Shown here: positions 41,206-50,792 of the stretch, one piece after another
How the letters are laid out: each line of letters begins with the position of its first letter
How positions within the stretch are numbered: position 1 is the first letter of the stretch
Assembly: GCF_029360705.1 (NCBI RefSeq)
Contig: NZ_JARKMX010000003.1
Span: 372,001 to 436,000, forward strand
Origin: Paraflavitalea pollutisoli
GTDB taxonomy: Bacteria > Bacteroidota > Bacteroidia > Chitinophagales > Chitinophagaceae
Length of the DNA: 64,000 bases
Direction of reading: 5' to 3'
Position numbers and translations under genes: made by a program
The notes under the pieces: generated by a model
What the model saw: the letters and a program-made list of their open reading frames with translations, nothing else
What the model was told of the DNA's origin: nothing
The model's database searches: none

Positions 41206-42180
41206 ATGCTAAAGGTTGGCGTATTCGGCGTTGGTCATCTTGGTAAATTCCACCTGAACAATTGGAAAGAAATAACGGATGTTGAACTGGTAGGATTTTA
41301 CGATCCTAATGATGCGGCGGCGCAGGAAGTCACGGAAAAATACCAATTGCCCCGCTTCCTCGATCCCGAGCGTCTTATCGATGCCGTGGATATGGTAGAC
41401 ATCGTTGCGCCAACCAACTACCACTTCGACCTCTGCAAAGCAGCCATCCGCAAAGGGCGGCATGTGTTTGTGGAAAAGCCCCTGGCCAATACGATGGAAG
41501 AAGCGCGTGAGCTGGTAAAACTGGTACGGGAGTCGAACGTAAAATTACAGGTAGGTCACGTAGAACGCTTCAATCCGGCGTATTTGGGTATCCAGCACAT
41601 GCAGCTGAACCCCATGTTCATCGAAGTACACCGTCTCGCCCAGTTCAATCCCCGTGGTACGGAAGTCAGTGTGATCCTCGACCTGATGATCCACGATATC
41701 GATATCATCCTCAGCATTGTGAAGAGTGAAGTAAAGCAGATCTCTGCCAGTGGCGTAGCCGTTATGACGGATACACCCGACATTGCAAATGTGCGGATAG
41801 AATTCAACAATGGCTGTGTGGCCAACCTTACTTCTAGCAGAATTTCGATGAAGCGGATGCGAAAAATGCGCTTATTCCAGAAAGATGCTTATATTGGAGT
41901 GGACTTTCTCAATAAAAAGTCGGAAGTTATTAAACTGAAGACGCCTCAGGACGTGGATGCCTTTTCCTTTGACCTGGAAACACCGCACGGGACCAGAACG
42001 ATTGCGGTTATCAACCCCCAGGTTCCAGAAGTCAATGCGATCAAAAAAGAACTGGAAGCGTTTCGTGATTCCATTCTGCACAATACCCCGACCAAAGTGT
42101 CGGAGGTAGATGGTTATAGGGCCATGGATGTAGCACACCAGATATTGCACAAAATAAAAAACAATAGTATTACCTCTTAG
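41206..42180 (+). CDS. Gfo/Idh/MocA-family NAD(P)-dependent oxidoreductase
   Basis: The product is 324 aa. A Rossmann domain starts at VGVFGVGHLGKFHLNNWKE (GxGxxG), followed by VAPTNYHFDLCKAAIRKGRH and the EKP motif (VFVEKPLANTMEEA, with the catalytic Lys). The C-terminal alpha/beta domain has LIHDIDIILSIV-type residues (DLMIHDIDIIL). Such enzymes oxidise or reduce nucleotide sugars and cyclitols. It starts an operon: the sugar transferase begins 5 bases after its stop, suggesting a role in making a glycan precursor. Confidence 0.88.
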   Translation: MLKVGVFGVGHLGKFHLNNWKEITDVELVGFYDPNDAAAQEVTEKYQLPRFLDPERLIDAVDMVDIVAPTNYHFDLCKAAIRKGRHVFVEKPLANTMEEARELVKLVRESNVKLQVGHVERFNPAYLGIQHMQLNPMFIEVHRLAQFNPRGTEVSVILDLMIHDIDIILSIVKSEVKQISASGVAVMTDTPDIANVRIEFNNGCVANLTSSRISMKRMRKMRLFQKDAYIGVDFLNKKSEVIKLKTPQDVDAFSFDLETPHGTRTIAVINPQVPEVNAIKKELEAFRDSILHNTPTKVSEVDGYRAMDVAHQILHKIKNNSITS

Positions 42181-42185
42181 CGTAC

Positions 42186-43604
42186 ATGTCAGCTAATAAA
42201 CGTATCCATAGCGTCTGGTATTTGCTCAGCGACTATATGGCTGCCCTCCTGGCCTGGATCGTTTTGTACTTTGCACGACGGTATTACCTGCATGAGCCCA
42301 TCTTTTCAGCGGATGGGCATATCTTTTTCAGTAAGCCCTTCTTGTGGGGCATATGGATCATGCCGATAGCCTGGCTCATCTTTTTCACGCTGGTAGGGTC
42401 TTATCATTCCCTGTACAAGAAATCGAGGTTGAGCGAATTCACGAATACCATCGTCACCTGTATTATCGGTTGTATCGTCATCTTCTTTTGTATTGTCATC
42501 AACGACCCGCAGCATAAGTATACCTATTTCTACAAAGCGCTGTTTACGTATATCTGGGCCCAGTTGTTCTTTACCTGGATTGGTCGCAGCTTTATCCTGA
42601 GCAAAGTGCGGCGGCAGCTGTACGAAGGCAGTGTACAGTTCAATGCCCTGCTGGTAGGAGGCAATTCGCTCGCCACCAAAATTTACACGGATACCAAAAA
42701 CGGCCTGAGGCTGGCCGGATACCATTATACTGGATTTGTGGCGGCACCTTCGGAGGTGAATGGCATCAGTGCTCACCTGCCACAATATGGCCATATCGCC
42801 GATATAGGATCGGTGGTACGCGATCAGCAGGTGCAGCTGGTAGTAATTGCGTTGGAGCGGTCGGAAAAACACCAGGTCGAAAATGTGGTGTCGGTACTCA
42901 GTGAAGCGGATGTCGATATCAAGATCGCACCGGATATCATCGATATCTTGTCTGGCTCTGTAAAAACAAGCAGCGTATTTGGGGCTGTGTTGTCGGATCT
43001 CAAGACAGGCCTGATGCCCGAATGGCAACAGAATATCAAACGGGTGATCGATGTAACGATCGCCTTGCTGGGCCTGGCCTTGCTGTTACCGGTGTATCTG
43101 TATGTGGCCATCCGCGTGCGTCTATCTTCTCCCGGACCGATCTTCTATGCGCAGGAAAGGGTAGGGCTGCGTGGCCGTCGTTTTAATATTTACAAGTTCC
43201 GGTCGATGTACCATCCTGCTGAAGAAGCCGGACCGCAATTGTCATCGGCCCATGATGAACGGATTACCAAATGGGGCAAAGTGATGCGCACCTGGCGCCT
43301 GGACGAACTGCCTCAGCTGTGGAATATCCTGAAGGGAGAGATGAGCCTGGTAGGTCCCCGTCCGGAACGTGCCTATTTCATCCAACTCATTGAGCAGCGT
43401 ACACCTTACTTCAAGTACCTGTTGAAAGTGAAGCCGGGGCTTACCTCCTGGGGCATGGTCAAGTTTGGCTATGCAGAAAATGTGGAGCAAATGGTGGAGC
43501 GGATGAAGTACGACCTGATTTATATCGAGAACATCTCTCTGGCGCTCGACGTCAAGATCATGATACATACCCTGCGCATCATCTTTTTGGGGCAGGGCAG
43601 GTAG
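42186..43604 (+). CDS. Polyprenyl-phosphate glycosyl-1-phosphate transferase (exopolysaccharide sugar transferase)
   Basis: The product is 472 aa. About four transmembrane helices (12-30, 48-70, 88-105, 115-132) are followed by a nucleotide-binding-like central domain and then a membrane re-entrant helix (about 284-305). The C-terminal bacterial sugar transferase domain has RVRLSSPGPIFYAQERVGLR, FNIYKFRSM, RLDELPQLWNILKGEMSLVG and PRPE. The family loads the first sugar phosphate onto undecaprenyl phosphate to begin capsule, O-antigen or exopolysaccharide synthesis at the inner membrane. No polymerase or flippase is adjacent, so the repeat-unit locus must be elsewhere. Confidence 0.92.
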   Translation: MSANKRIHSVWYLLSDYMAALLAWIVLYFARRYYLHEPIFSADGHIFFSKPFLWGIWIMPIAWLIFFTLVGSYHSLYKKSRLSEFTNTIVTCIIGCIVIFFCIVINDPQHKYTYFYKALFTYIWAQLFFTWIGRSFILSKVRRQLYEGSVQFNALLVGGNSLATKIYTDTKNGLRLAGYHYTGFVAAPSEVNGISAHLPQYGHIADIGSVVRDQQVQLVVIALERSEKHQVENVVSVLSEADVDIKIAPDIIDILSGSVKTSSVFGAVLSDLKTGLMPEWQQNIKRVIDVTIALLGLALLLPVYLYVAIRVRLSSPGPIFYAQERVGLRGRRFNIYKFRSMYHPAEEAGPQLSSAHDERITKWGKVMRTWRLDELPQLWNILKGEMSLVGPRPERAYFIQLIEQRTPYFKYLLKVKPGLTSWGMVKFGYAENVEQMVERMKYDLIYIENISLALDVKIMIHTLRIIFLGQGR

Positions 43605-43644
43605 CAGAGCGGGGGAGATGTATGACAAATACCTATTCAATAGC

Positions 43645-45222
43645 ATGCTTAAAAAGATCGTTCCCCTATTAACCCTGGTCCTGGTATCCCGTACGGTTGC
43701 TGCGCAAGATTACTGGCAACAGGAAGTACAGTACACCATCGACGTTGCCCTCGATGTGCAGCAACATAGCCTCAAAGGCTCCCTGCAGCTGAATTATACC
43801 AATCATTCGCCCGATACCCTGCGATATATCTGGTTCCATTTGTGGCCCAATGCCTACAAGGATGAGAACACGGCTCTGGCTCGGCAACTGGCAGCCGATA
43901 AAGAAGGCAAAAAGAAGCTGAAGAACCGCAAGAGCGCCGGCTCTATCGATGGATTGGCCTTTGCCGTGAACGGCAAAAAAGTAACGACCGCCCCGGACTC
44001 GCTCAACAACCCCGATGTCACGAAGGTTGTATTGAATGAGCCACTATTGCCGGGGCAGTCTGCCGACATTACCACGCCCTTCGTGGTCAAACTACCATTT
44101 TATTTTTCCCGCTCCGGATATGATGGCGATCAGTATATGCTGTGCCAGTGGTATCCCAAACCAGCCGTTTACGACAGGAAGGGATGGCATGCTTTCCCCT
44201 ACCTGGATCAGGGCGAATTCTACAGCGAGTTTGGCAGCTTCAAGGTCAATATCACCGTACCTGCCGATTATATTGTAGGAGCTACCGGTACCCTGTTGAC
44301 CACCGCCGAACTGGAGCAATATAAATCGGTAGGGGCAAAGAATTACCAGGCAAAAGCAGCTGTTGCGCAGTACAAGCCTGCCAACCCCGGTGGTAACAAA
44401 ACCCTTCAGTATTTTGGGGAGAATATCCATGACTTTGCCTGGTTTGCCGACAAAGACGTGATCATACAGTACGATAGTCTGCAATTGCCCTCAGGCAAGG
44501 TCATCGATGCATTTACCTGGTACCAGCCCAACGGGAACAATAAATGGAACAACAGCATCGATTATGTGGAGGATGCGGTACGACGTTACTCGACCTGGAT
44601 CGGTGAATACCCCTGGCCGGTGGTACAGGCGGTAGAAGGTCCCAGGAATCTTTCATCAGGAGGGATGGAGTACCCGATGATCACGCTGATCACCAGTCCG
44701 GATGCCGGTGTGGAAGAGTTGGATGCCGTTATTACCCACGAGGTGGGCCATAACTGGTTCTATGGCATCCTGGCCAGCAATGAGCGTGACTATCCGTGGA
44801 TGGATGAGGGTATCAACAGTTTTTACCAGTTTCGCTATGAAGCGGAGAAGTATAAGTCGAACAGTATCTTTGGTAAGTCGATGCCGAAAGAAGTGAAGGC
44901 GTTGCCGGCGGAAGAATTGTTGAGCCGGGTGTACAACGCATTGAACAGCATCCCGTCCAAGGAACCTGTCAATACCAGCTCAACGGGATTTGCCAACAAA
45001 GATGATTATGGGATCGTGGTGTATGTAAAGGCGGCCACCTGGTTGTACCTGGTAGAGATGGCACTGGGCAGGGAAGGATTCGATAAAGCCATGCAAGCTT
45101 ATTTCGAGACCTGGAAGTTTAAGCATCCATACCCGGAAGACCTGAAGGCGGCGCTGGAAAAAGCTTCGCAGCTCGACCTGGAAAAATACTTCGAGTTGCT
45201 CAATAAGGAAGGCAATTTTTAA
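43645..45222 (+). CDS. Secreted M1-family metallopeptidase (short paralogue)
   Basis: The product is 525 aa from MLKKIVPLLTLVLVSRTVAA, a signal peptide ending before QDYWQ. The N-terminal beta domain (about 25-210) resembles M1 enzymes. The catalytic domain has the GGMEYP exopeptidase-type motif (339-344) and the zinc site His365-Glu366-x-x-His369 with Glu388 (WMDEG). M1 enzymes cleave N-terminal residues. The protein ends soon after the catalytic core. It is a paralogue of the next gene, sharing YWQQEV, IWFHLWPNA, LDQGEFYSEFGS, HDFAWFADK and ASNERD, with a gap of only 13 bases, so the pair arose by tandem duplication. Confidence 0.9.
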   Translation: MLKKIVPLLTLVLVSRTVAAQDYWQQEVQYTIDVALDVQQHSLKGSLQLNYTNHSPDTLRYIWFHLWPNAYKDENTALARQLAADKEGKKKLKNRKSAGSIDGLAFAVNGKKVTTAPDSLNNPDVTKVVLNEPLLPGQSADITTPFVVKLPFYFSRSGYDGDQYMLCQWYPKPAVYDRKGWHAFPYLDQGEFYSEFGSFKVNITVPADYIVGATGTLLTTAELEQYKSVGAKNYQAKAAVAQYKPANPGGNKTLQYFGENIHDFAWFADKDVIIQYDSLQLPSGKVIDAFTWYQPNGNNKWNNSIDYVEDAVRRYSTWIGEYPWPVVQAVEGPRNLSSGGMEYPMITLITSPDAGVEELDAVITHEVGHNWFYGILASNERDYPWMDEGINSFYQFRYEAEKYKSNSIFGKSMPKEVKALPAEELLSRVYNALNSIPSKEPVNTSSTGFANKDDYGIVVYVKAATWLYLVEMALGREGFDKAMQAYFETWKFKHPYPEDLKAALEKASQLDLEKYFELLNKEGNF

Positions 45223-45235
45223 GCTAGTATAACGC

Positions 45236-48190
45236 ATGAACATACGTTTGGTCATATTCATCGGTCTTATGCTGCTGCAGCAGGTGGTGCGGGCGCAGGC
45301 TTACTGGCAGCAGGAAGTTCATTATATCATCGATGTGGAGCTGGATGATAAGGCCAACAGCCTGAACGGCTACCTTAAGCTGCGTTATATCAACCACTCG
45401 CCAGACAGTTTGAATTATATCTGGTTTCACCTGTGGCCCAATGCCTTTAAGAACGACCGCACCGCATTCAGCGACCAGCTGTTACTGCATGGGCGTACCG
45501 ACTTTTATTTCTCCGATCGGGAAGACCGGGGATATATCAACCGCCTCGATTTCCGCACCAACAATGTAACGCTCGAAACGGAAGATCATCCGCAGTATAT
45601 CGATGTGGTGAAGGTGCTATTGAACCGCCTGCTATTACCTGGTGCGGCTATCGAGATCACGACTCCTTTTCATGTCAAGCTGCCCAAAAACTTTTCCCGT
45701 GGTGGACATGTGGGGCAATCCTATCAGTTAACGCAATGGTATCCCAAACCGGCCGTGTTTGACCAGCGTGGCTGGCACCCGATGCCTTACCTCGACCAGG
45801 GAGAATTTTACAGTGAGTTTGGCAGTTATGATGTACGTATTACCGTACCACAGGATTATATTGTGGCCGCTACTGGCGAATTGCAGGATGCCAATGAGAA
45901 AGCATGGTTGCGTACAAAGGATGGCGCTTATTGGCTGCAGCATCCCGAGACGAAGCCGGTGACCCGGGCGAAGTTCCTGGCGCCACCGCCCAAGCCGGTG
46001 AAGAAAACAGGACAGGGGAGCTCCTCCACTGCGAAAAAGACGACTGTTAAAAAAACAACAACCAGCCAGGGAAAGAAAACAGCACCGGGCAAGAAGAAAC
46101 CGGCCGATGACATGCCCGTGCCCGAAACACCGGTTGCACCACAGTCCCCGGCAGTACCCACCAAGACCCTCCGTTACAAGCAAGACCGGGTACATGATTT
46201 TGCCTGGTTTGCCGATAAACGATTTGTCGTCAACACCGATACTATTCAATTGCCTTCGGGCAGAACCATCGAAGCCTGGACCTTTTACAAGCCAGGTGAC
46301 AAGATCTGGGAAAGCAGTTTGCGCATGGCCAAGGATGCCATCCGTTTCCGTTCTTCCCTGATTGGTGAATACCCGTACAATGTGGTGAGTGTAGTGGAGA
46401 CGAGCGGTGATTTTAATGGTGGTATGGAGTATCCCACGATCACGAATATTGGTCCGGTAGACGATACGACTTCATTGGATGCAGTAATCGAACACGAGAT
46501 CGGCCACAACTGGTTTTATGGCATACTGGCCAGCAACGAGCGCGATCATCCCTGGATGGATGAAGGCATCAATTCTTATTATGGTGATCGCTATAAGGCC
46601 TGGAAATATCCGGTGCCCCCGGTCAGGAACGGCCTGGAGCAAAGATTACCGGCCGACCAGGCGGCATTATTGGTAGCGGCGCTCGTGAAAGAAAAAAAGG
46701 ATCAGCCGATCAGTACGCCTTCGGCCGAATTGTCGCAGCAGAACTATGGTGCGATAGCTTATTTCAAGACAGCACAGTGGATGCGGCAATTGGAGCAGAC
46801 AATGGGGCAACCTGCATTTGACACGGCAATGCGTCGCTACTATCAACAATGGCAGTTCAGGCATCCATCCCCCGACGATTTCCGGGCAGTGATGGCAGGT
46901 AGTACTTCCAAAGACCTGAATGGATTGTTCAGGTTACTTGATACCACCGGTGCGTTGCCAGGCGGGTATACCGGGCCTAAAAAGATCAAGCCGGCTTTCC
47001 TCTTCTCGATCAAAGAGTATGACCGGGTAAACTATGTCAATTTCCTGCCGGCTATGGGGTATAATATGTACGATAAGTTCATGGTAGGCCTGGTGCTGCA
47101 TAACATCAGTATACCTACGCATGACTTTCAGTTCATACTGGCTCCCTTGTATGCTACCAATAGCAAGCAGTTGAACGGCATTGGTAATATCAATTATACC
47201 TGGAGACCCAACAAGACGTTCAATACTATCGAACTGGGCGTGACGGGTTCGCGTTTTTCTACGCTGGATGGTGTAGACAGCAATGGAGCTAAGGTATTTG
47301 GCGGTTTCCACAAGGTGGTGCCCTCGCTGCGGTTCACGTTCAGGAATAAGTCACCCTTGTCGACGGTGGAGAAGTGGATCGAATGGAAAACCTACCTGAT
47401 TGGGGAGAAGGGATTCCGTTATGTAACCGATAGCGATGATTCCATGACCTATCCTTCTCCGGCAGCGGTACGCAACCGCTACCTGAACCAATTGACCTTC
47501 AACGTGACCAATTACAGGAAGCTATATCCTTACGATGCCCAATTGCAGGTGCAGCAGGGAGAAGGATTTTACCGGGTTAATGCGACCGGGCATTATTTCT
47601 TCAACTATGCCAAGGGCGGTGGTTTGCAGGTACGGGCGTTTGCTGCCAAATTTGGTTACCTGGGTGGTAAGACGAATCAAAAGTACAGCAACACCTATCT
47701 CTACCAACCTAAGCTGACTGCGGTGCGGGGTGATGAGGACTATACGTACAGCAATTACTTCATCGGTCGATCGGAGTTCGATGGGGCTGCCAGTCAGCAG
47801 ATCATGGTGCGGGATGGAGGATTAAAACTGCGTACCGACTTGTTTGCAGGGTTGCAGGGGCGTTCGGACAACTGGATCGCTTCGGTAAACTTCAATACAA
47901 CGTTGCCCAATAAGCTGTTGCCTTTTAAACTACCTGTTCGGGTGTTTCTGGACATTGGTACCTATGCCGATGCCTGGGAAAAAGACGCCGTAACGAGCCG
48001 CTTCCTGTATGTGGCCGGCTTACAGGTATCGTTGTTCAAAGACCTACTGAATGTGTATGCGCCCCTGTTTTACAGCAAGGAGTTCAAGGATAACCTGAAG
48101 ACAGTACCAGAGCAAAATACTTTTGGCAAACGTATTTCCTTTAGCTTCGATATTCACCGGTTTAACCTGCGTAAAATCATTGGCCAGTAA
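45236..48190 (+). CDS. Secreted M1-family metallopeptidase with C-terminal barrel-like domain
   Basis: The product is 984 aa with a signal peptide (1-20). The M1 portion has GGMEYP (395-400) and His420-Glu421-x-x-His424 with Glu443. A Lys/Thr/Pro-rich insertion (about 245-310) separates the N-terminal beta domain from the catalytic one. After about residue 580, roughly 400 residues look like amphipathic beta strands with turns (YNMYDKFMVGLVLHNISI, GYLGGKTNQKYSNTYLYQP), suggesting an outer-membrane beta-barrel that would hold the peptidase at the cell surface. This is inference from sequence character. It shares an operon with its short paralogue and the downstream acyltransferase-like gene. 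Confidence 0.88.
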   Translation: MNIRLVIFIGLMLLQQVVRAQAYWQQEVHYIIDVELDDKANSLNGYLKLRYINHSPDSLNYIWFHLWPNAFKNDRTAFSDQLLLHGRTDFYFSDREDRGYINRLDFRTNNVTLETEDHPQYIDVVKVLLNRLLLPGAAIEITTPFHVKLPKNFSRGGHVGQSYQLTQWYPKPAVFDQRGWHPMPYLDQGEFYSEFGSYDVRITVPQDYIVAATGELQDANEKAWLRTKDGAYWLQHPETKPVTRAKFLAPPPKPVKKTGQGSSSTAKKTTVKKTTTSQGKKTAPGKKKPADDMPVPETPVAPQSPAVPTKTLRYKQDRVHDFAWFADKRFVVNTDTIQLPSGRTIEAWTFYKPGDKIWESSLRMAKDAIRFRSSLIGEYPYNVVSVVETSGDFNGGMEYPTITNIGPVDDTTSLDAVIEHEIGHNWFYGILASNERDHPWMDEGINSYYGDRYKAWKYPVPPVRNGLEQRLPADQAALLVAALVKEKKDQPISTPSAELSQQNYGAIAYFKTAQWMRQLEQTMGQPAFDTAMRRYYQQWQFRHPSPDDFRAVMAGSTSKDLNGLFRLLDTTGALPGGYTGPKKIKPAFLFSIKEYDRVNYVNFLPAMGYNMYDKFMVGLVLHNISIPTHDFQFILAPLYATNSKQLNGIGNINYTWRPNKTFNTIELGVTGSRFSTLDGVDSNGAKVFGGFHKVVPSLRFTFRNKSPLSTVEKWIEWKTYLIGEKGFRYVTDSDDSMTYPSPAAVRNRYLNQLTFNVTNYRKLYPYDAQLQVQQGEGFYRVNATGHYFFNYAKGGGLQVRAFAAKFGYLGGKTNQKYSNTYLYQPKLTAVRGDEDYTYSNYFIGRSEFDGAASQQIMVRDGGLKLRTDLFAGLQGRSDNWIASVNFNTTLPNKLLPFKLPVRVFLDIGTYADAWEKDAVTSRFLYVAGLQVSLFKDLLNVYAPLFYSKEFKDNLKTVPEQNTFGKRISFSFDIHRFNLRKIIGQ

Positions 48191-48227
48191 CAGGTATTGG
48201 CAACCAGTGCTGTCACACGGATAACTT

Positions 48228-49151
48228 ATGCACAATAATTCTATCCAATACTATACCCGTGCGCAGATCGATCCGGTTCGGTGGAACCGGTGTATCGATG
48301 CTGCACCCAATGGTCTGGTCTATGCAACGACGCTGTACCTGGATCATATGGCCGGACAGTGGGATGCCCTCGTGATGGGAGATTACGAAGTGGTGATGCC
48401 ATTGCCCTGGAAACGGAAGTTTGGGATCAGGTATCTTCATTGGGTACCATTTGCGCAACAGCTCGGGGTATTTGGGCCGGCTTCACTGTCGGCAATACAG
48501 GTGCAGGCTATGCTGCAGGCAGCCTTGCATCATTTCAACTACGGAGAACTCTTCTTTAATTATGCCAATCAGGGCATTGCGCTGGCTGATGCCCGTACCA
48601 ACCTGATACTGGACCTGGCGCCTGCCTACGACCAATTAAGGGCTGCTTATAAAAACGACTTGCTCAAGAATCTCGACAAGGCTGGCAAGTTTCCTCTACA
48701 GTATCATCAGCAGGTTGCCTTACCGCTGGTGTTACGTGCTTTCCGTGACACCTACAGTGAACAGATAGCCGTGATCAAGCCTGAAGAATACGACCGTTTT
48801 GAGCGGCTGTGTACCGACGCGTGGCAGCAGGGGCTGGTCATTACGAGGGGCGTTAAGGAAGCGGACGGTGATTGGTTGTCGACTGCCTTGCTGTTTCAGT
48901 ACAAAGGGCGGCTATACCTGTTGCACAGCGCTACTGTGGGAGCCGGCCGGAAAGTGGCTGCCAATCATTTTTTGCTGGACCAATTGATCCGGGAGTTTGC
49001 GGGCAGTGCTACCGTACTCGACTTTGAAGGATCTGACCTGCCAGGGGTGGCGCATTTTTACCGTAATTTCGGGAGTGTGGAGGAGCCTTATTTCGTGTAT
49101 CGCTTCAATAGGCTACCGGGGTGGATCAAATGGCTAAAGCGCTTTTCTTAG
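48228..49151 (+). CDS. GNAT/FemAB-like acyltransferase
   Basis: The product is 307 aa and soluble. Its C-terminal part (about 200-290) has the GNAT-like layout ADGDWLSTALLFQYKGRLYL, HSATVGAGRKVAANHFLLDQ and STATVLDFEGSDLPGVAHFY-type residues, close to FemAB/BioF2-like Acetyltransf_6 proteins that transfer acyl or aminoacyl groups. The N-terminal part begins IQYYTRAQIDPVRWN. Substrate unknown; cell-envelope precursors are plausible given the neighbours. It follows the M1 genes by 37 bases and its stop overlaps the end of the convergent FkbM gene by 4 bases. Confidence 0.7.
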   Translation: MHNNSIQYYTRAQIDPVRWNRCIDAAPNGLVYATTLYLDHMAGQWDALVMGDYEVVMPLPWKRKFGIRYLHWVPFAQQLGVFGPASLSAIQVQAMLQAALHHFNYGELFFNYANQGIALADARTNLILDLAPAYDQLRAAYKNDLLKNLDKAGKFPLQYHQQVALPLVLRAFRDTYSEQIAVIKPEEYDRFERLCTDAWQQGLVITRGVKEADGDWLSTALLFQYKGRLYLLHSATVGAGRKVAANHFLLDQLIREFAGSATVLDFEGSDLPGVAHFYRNFGSVEEPYFVYRFNRLPGWIKWLKRFS

Positions 49152-49984
49152 CGCGATGCCCAATAAATATCTTCATAAGCCATAGGCCGTTTTGTTACCT
49201 GGAATCCATGTGCTGCTGCCGTGAGGAGGAATAAGTTCCTCAACTGATCGTCATGTAGTTCAATAAGTATGTGCTGGGTAATGGGCATCCAGGTGTCTGC
49301 TTCCTGCAGCAGGAATTTTTCGGCTCCTTCGATATCTATCTTCAGGATGTCGATTCTTTTCAACTCGTAAAGCGTAATGAGGTCGGCGAGCCGGATGCCG
49401 TCGACAGGCCATTCGGTAATGGTTTCTGCCACATGGGTGTTGTAGGAAAAGAATTCCTTTTGGAGGTATACAGGCTCCTGTCGGTGGTGTATAGCGGCAT
49501 GTGTAGGTACTACCCGGCCTGTTTGGATGACGGGGGCCAGGTTACTGCAAAGCAGCTCATAGTTCTGGTTGTCTGCTTCTACCGGGTATATGGTGGCGTT
49601 GGGTGCGTGGCGGCTGAAATACAGCGAGGTCATGCCTACATGGGCACCGAGGTCTACAATGACGGCTGCGCGTTGCAGGATGGCATTTGGCAGCTGGTAG
49701 GTAGATCGCCACCAAACGTCGTAGAATATCTGCAGGTCTCCCTGCAGAGTGCGTAAGGCAAGGGTGGCTGGTTGGCGGGCAAGGGTAAAATGATAGGAGG
49801 TGGTGGCTTCATCGGCCTGGGAAAGGTGACCGGCTGCCGACCAGGATAGTTTCTTGGTATTGGTGATCAATCGGAACCAGGTACGGAGATCACGGCTCAC
49901 TTTGCAGCAGAACAGCAATTTGCTCGTAGCTGCCGACAAACGGTGTATGAAATTGCCGGAGCGATTAATCGTCATGTATTGCAA
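49148..49984 (-). CDS. FkbM-family methyltransferase
   Basis: The product is 278 aa. A Rossmann SAM-binding motif VDLGAHVGMTSLYFSRHAPN (about 108-127), then IYPVEADNQNYELLCSNL, and the FkbM signature RIDILKIDIEGAEKFLLQE. FkbM enzymes O-methylate sugars or macrolides, and in envelope loci they often methylate glycans. It is directly downstream of ispD (4 bases apart), so the two are probably co-transcribed. Substrate not known. Confidence 0.87.
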   Translation of the reverse strand: MQYMTINRSGNFIHRLSAATSKLLFCCKVSRDLRTWFRLITNTKKLSWSAAGHLSQADEATTSYHFTLARQPATLALRTLQGDLQIFYDVWWRSTYQLPNAILQRAAVIVDLGAHVGMTSLYFSRHAPNATIYPVEADNQNYELLCSNLAPVIQTGRVVPTHAAIHHRQEPVYLQKEFFSYNTHVAETITEWPVDGIRLADLITLYELKRIDILKIDIEGAEKFLLQEADTWMPITQHILIELHDDQLRNLFLLTAAAHGFQVTKRPMAYEDIYWASR

Positions 49985-49988
49985 GTTA

Positions 49989-50669
49989 TCAAATCCCCAT
50001 CTCTCTTTCTTCCAGGATCTTTTCTGCGATCAGGACATCAATGGGGTGGGTGATCTTGATGTTGGTGGATTCGCCATCGATCAAGTGGATCTTTACACCC
50101 AGTCTTTCTACGACGCTGGCTTCATCGGTGAAGGATTCTTCGTATTCCTGTTCAAAGGCGGCCTTGACGATATCGCTGTAGAAGGTCTGCGGCGTCTGAA
50201 TGATCTTCACCTTACTGCGGTCGATGTATTCATTGCCTCCGAAGTTCTCGATGCGGATGGAATCGACAGAACCGATGGCGGGGATGGCATTGCCGCGCTC
50301 CTGCGCCATGGCATAGCAGCGACGGATGAGCTGTGGCGTGAGCAGGCACCTTACGCCATCGTGTACAAAAACGATGGAGTGGTGGTGGATATGGGACAAG
50401 CCATTCCGGACGGAGTGGAACCTGGTTTCGCCGCCTACGGTCATCCAGATGCGATCGGGGGCATAGGTAGAGCGGAGTATTTCCTGCCCGATCTGCAGGT
50501 GTGCTTCCGGCAGTACCAGGATGATCTCCAGGTCGGGGAAAGCGTCGAGAAAGGCGGTCAGGGTGTACCAAAGCACCGGTTTACCCTGGAGGGGGAGAAA
50601 CTGCTTGGGCACGACCGTACCCATGCGCATACCGGAACCTCCGGCTACTATAACAGCATACTTTTTCAT
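49989..50669 (-). CDS. ispD: 2-C-methyl-D-erythritol 4-phosphate cytidylyltransferase
   Basis: The product is 226 aa, the usual IspD length. The N-terminal nucleotide-binding motif AGGSGMRMGTVVPKQFLPLQ (about 9-28) is followed by FVHDGVRCLLT, the SVDSIRI strand, QTPQTFYSDIVKAAF, TDEASVVERLG and GESTNIKITHPIDVLIAE. IspD couples CTP to methylerythritol phosphate in the MEP route to isoprenoids, including the lipid carrier used by the sugar transferase nearby. It lies upstream of the FkbM gene. In some genomes this family makes CDP-ribitol, but the motifs fit IspD. Confidence 0.93.
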   Translation of the reverse strand: MKKYAVIVAGGSGMRMGTVVPKQFLPLQGKPVLWYTLTAFLDAFPDLEIILVLPEAHLQIGQEILRSTYAPDRIWMTVGGETRFHSVRNGLSHIHHHSIVFVHDGVRCLLTPQLIRRCYAMAQERGNAIPAIGSVDSIRIENFGGNEYIDRSKVKIIQTPQTFYSDIVKAAFEQEYEESFTDEASVVERLGVKIHLIDGESTNIKITHPIDVLIAEKILEEREMGI

Positions 50670-50792
50670 GTAAGGAGCAACGTCGACTTTAATATAATGT
50701 ACTGGTTAAGAGCAAAAAAAGATTTATAAAGCTGCAAATGATCCAAAAAACACCTGTCGGGGCCCCCACGTGACCGTTTTAAGCCCCAATGG

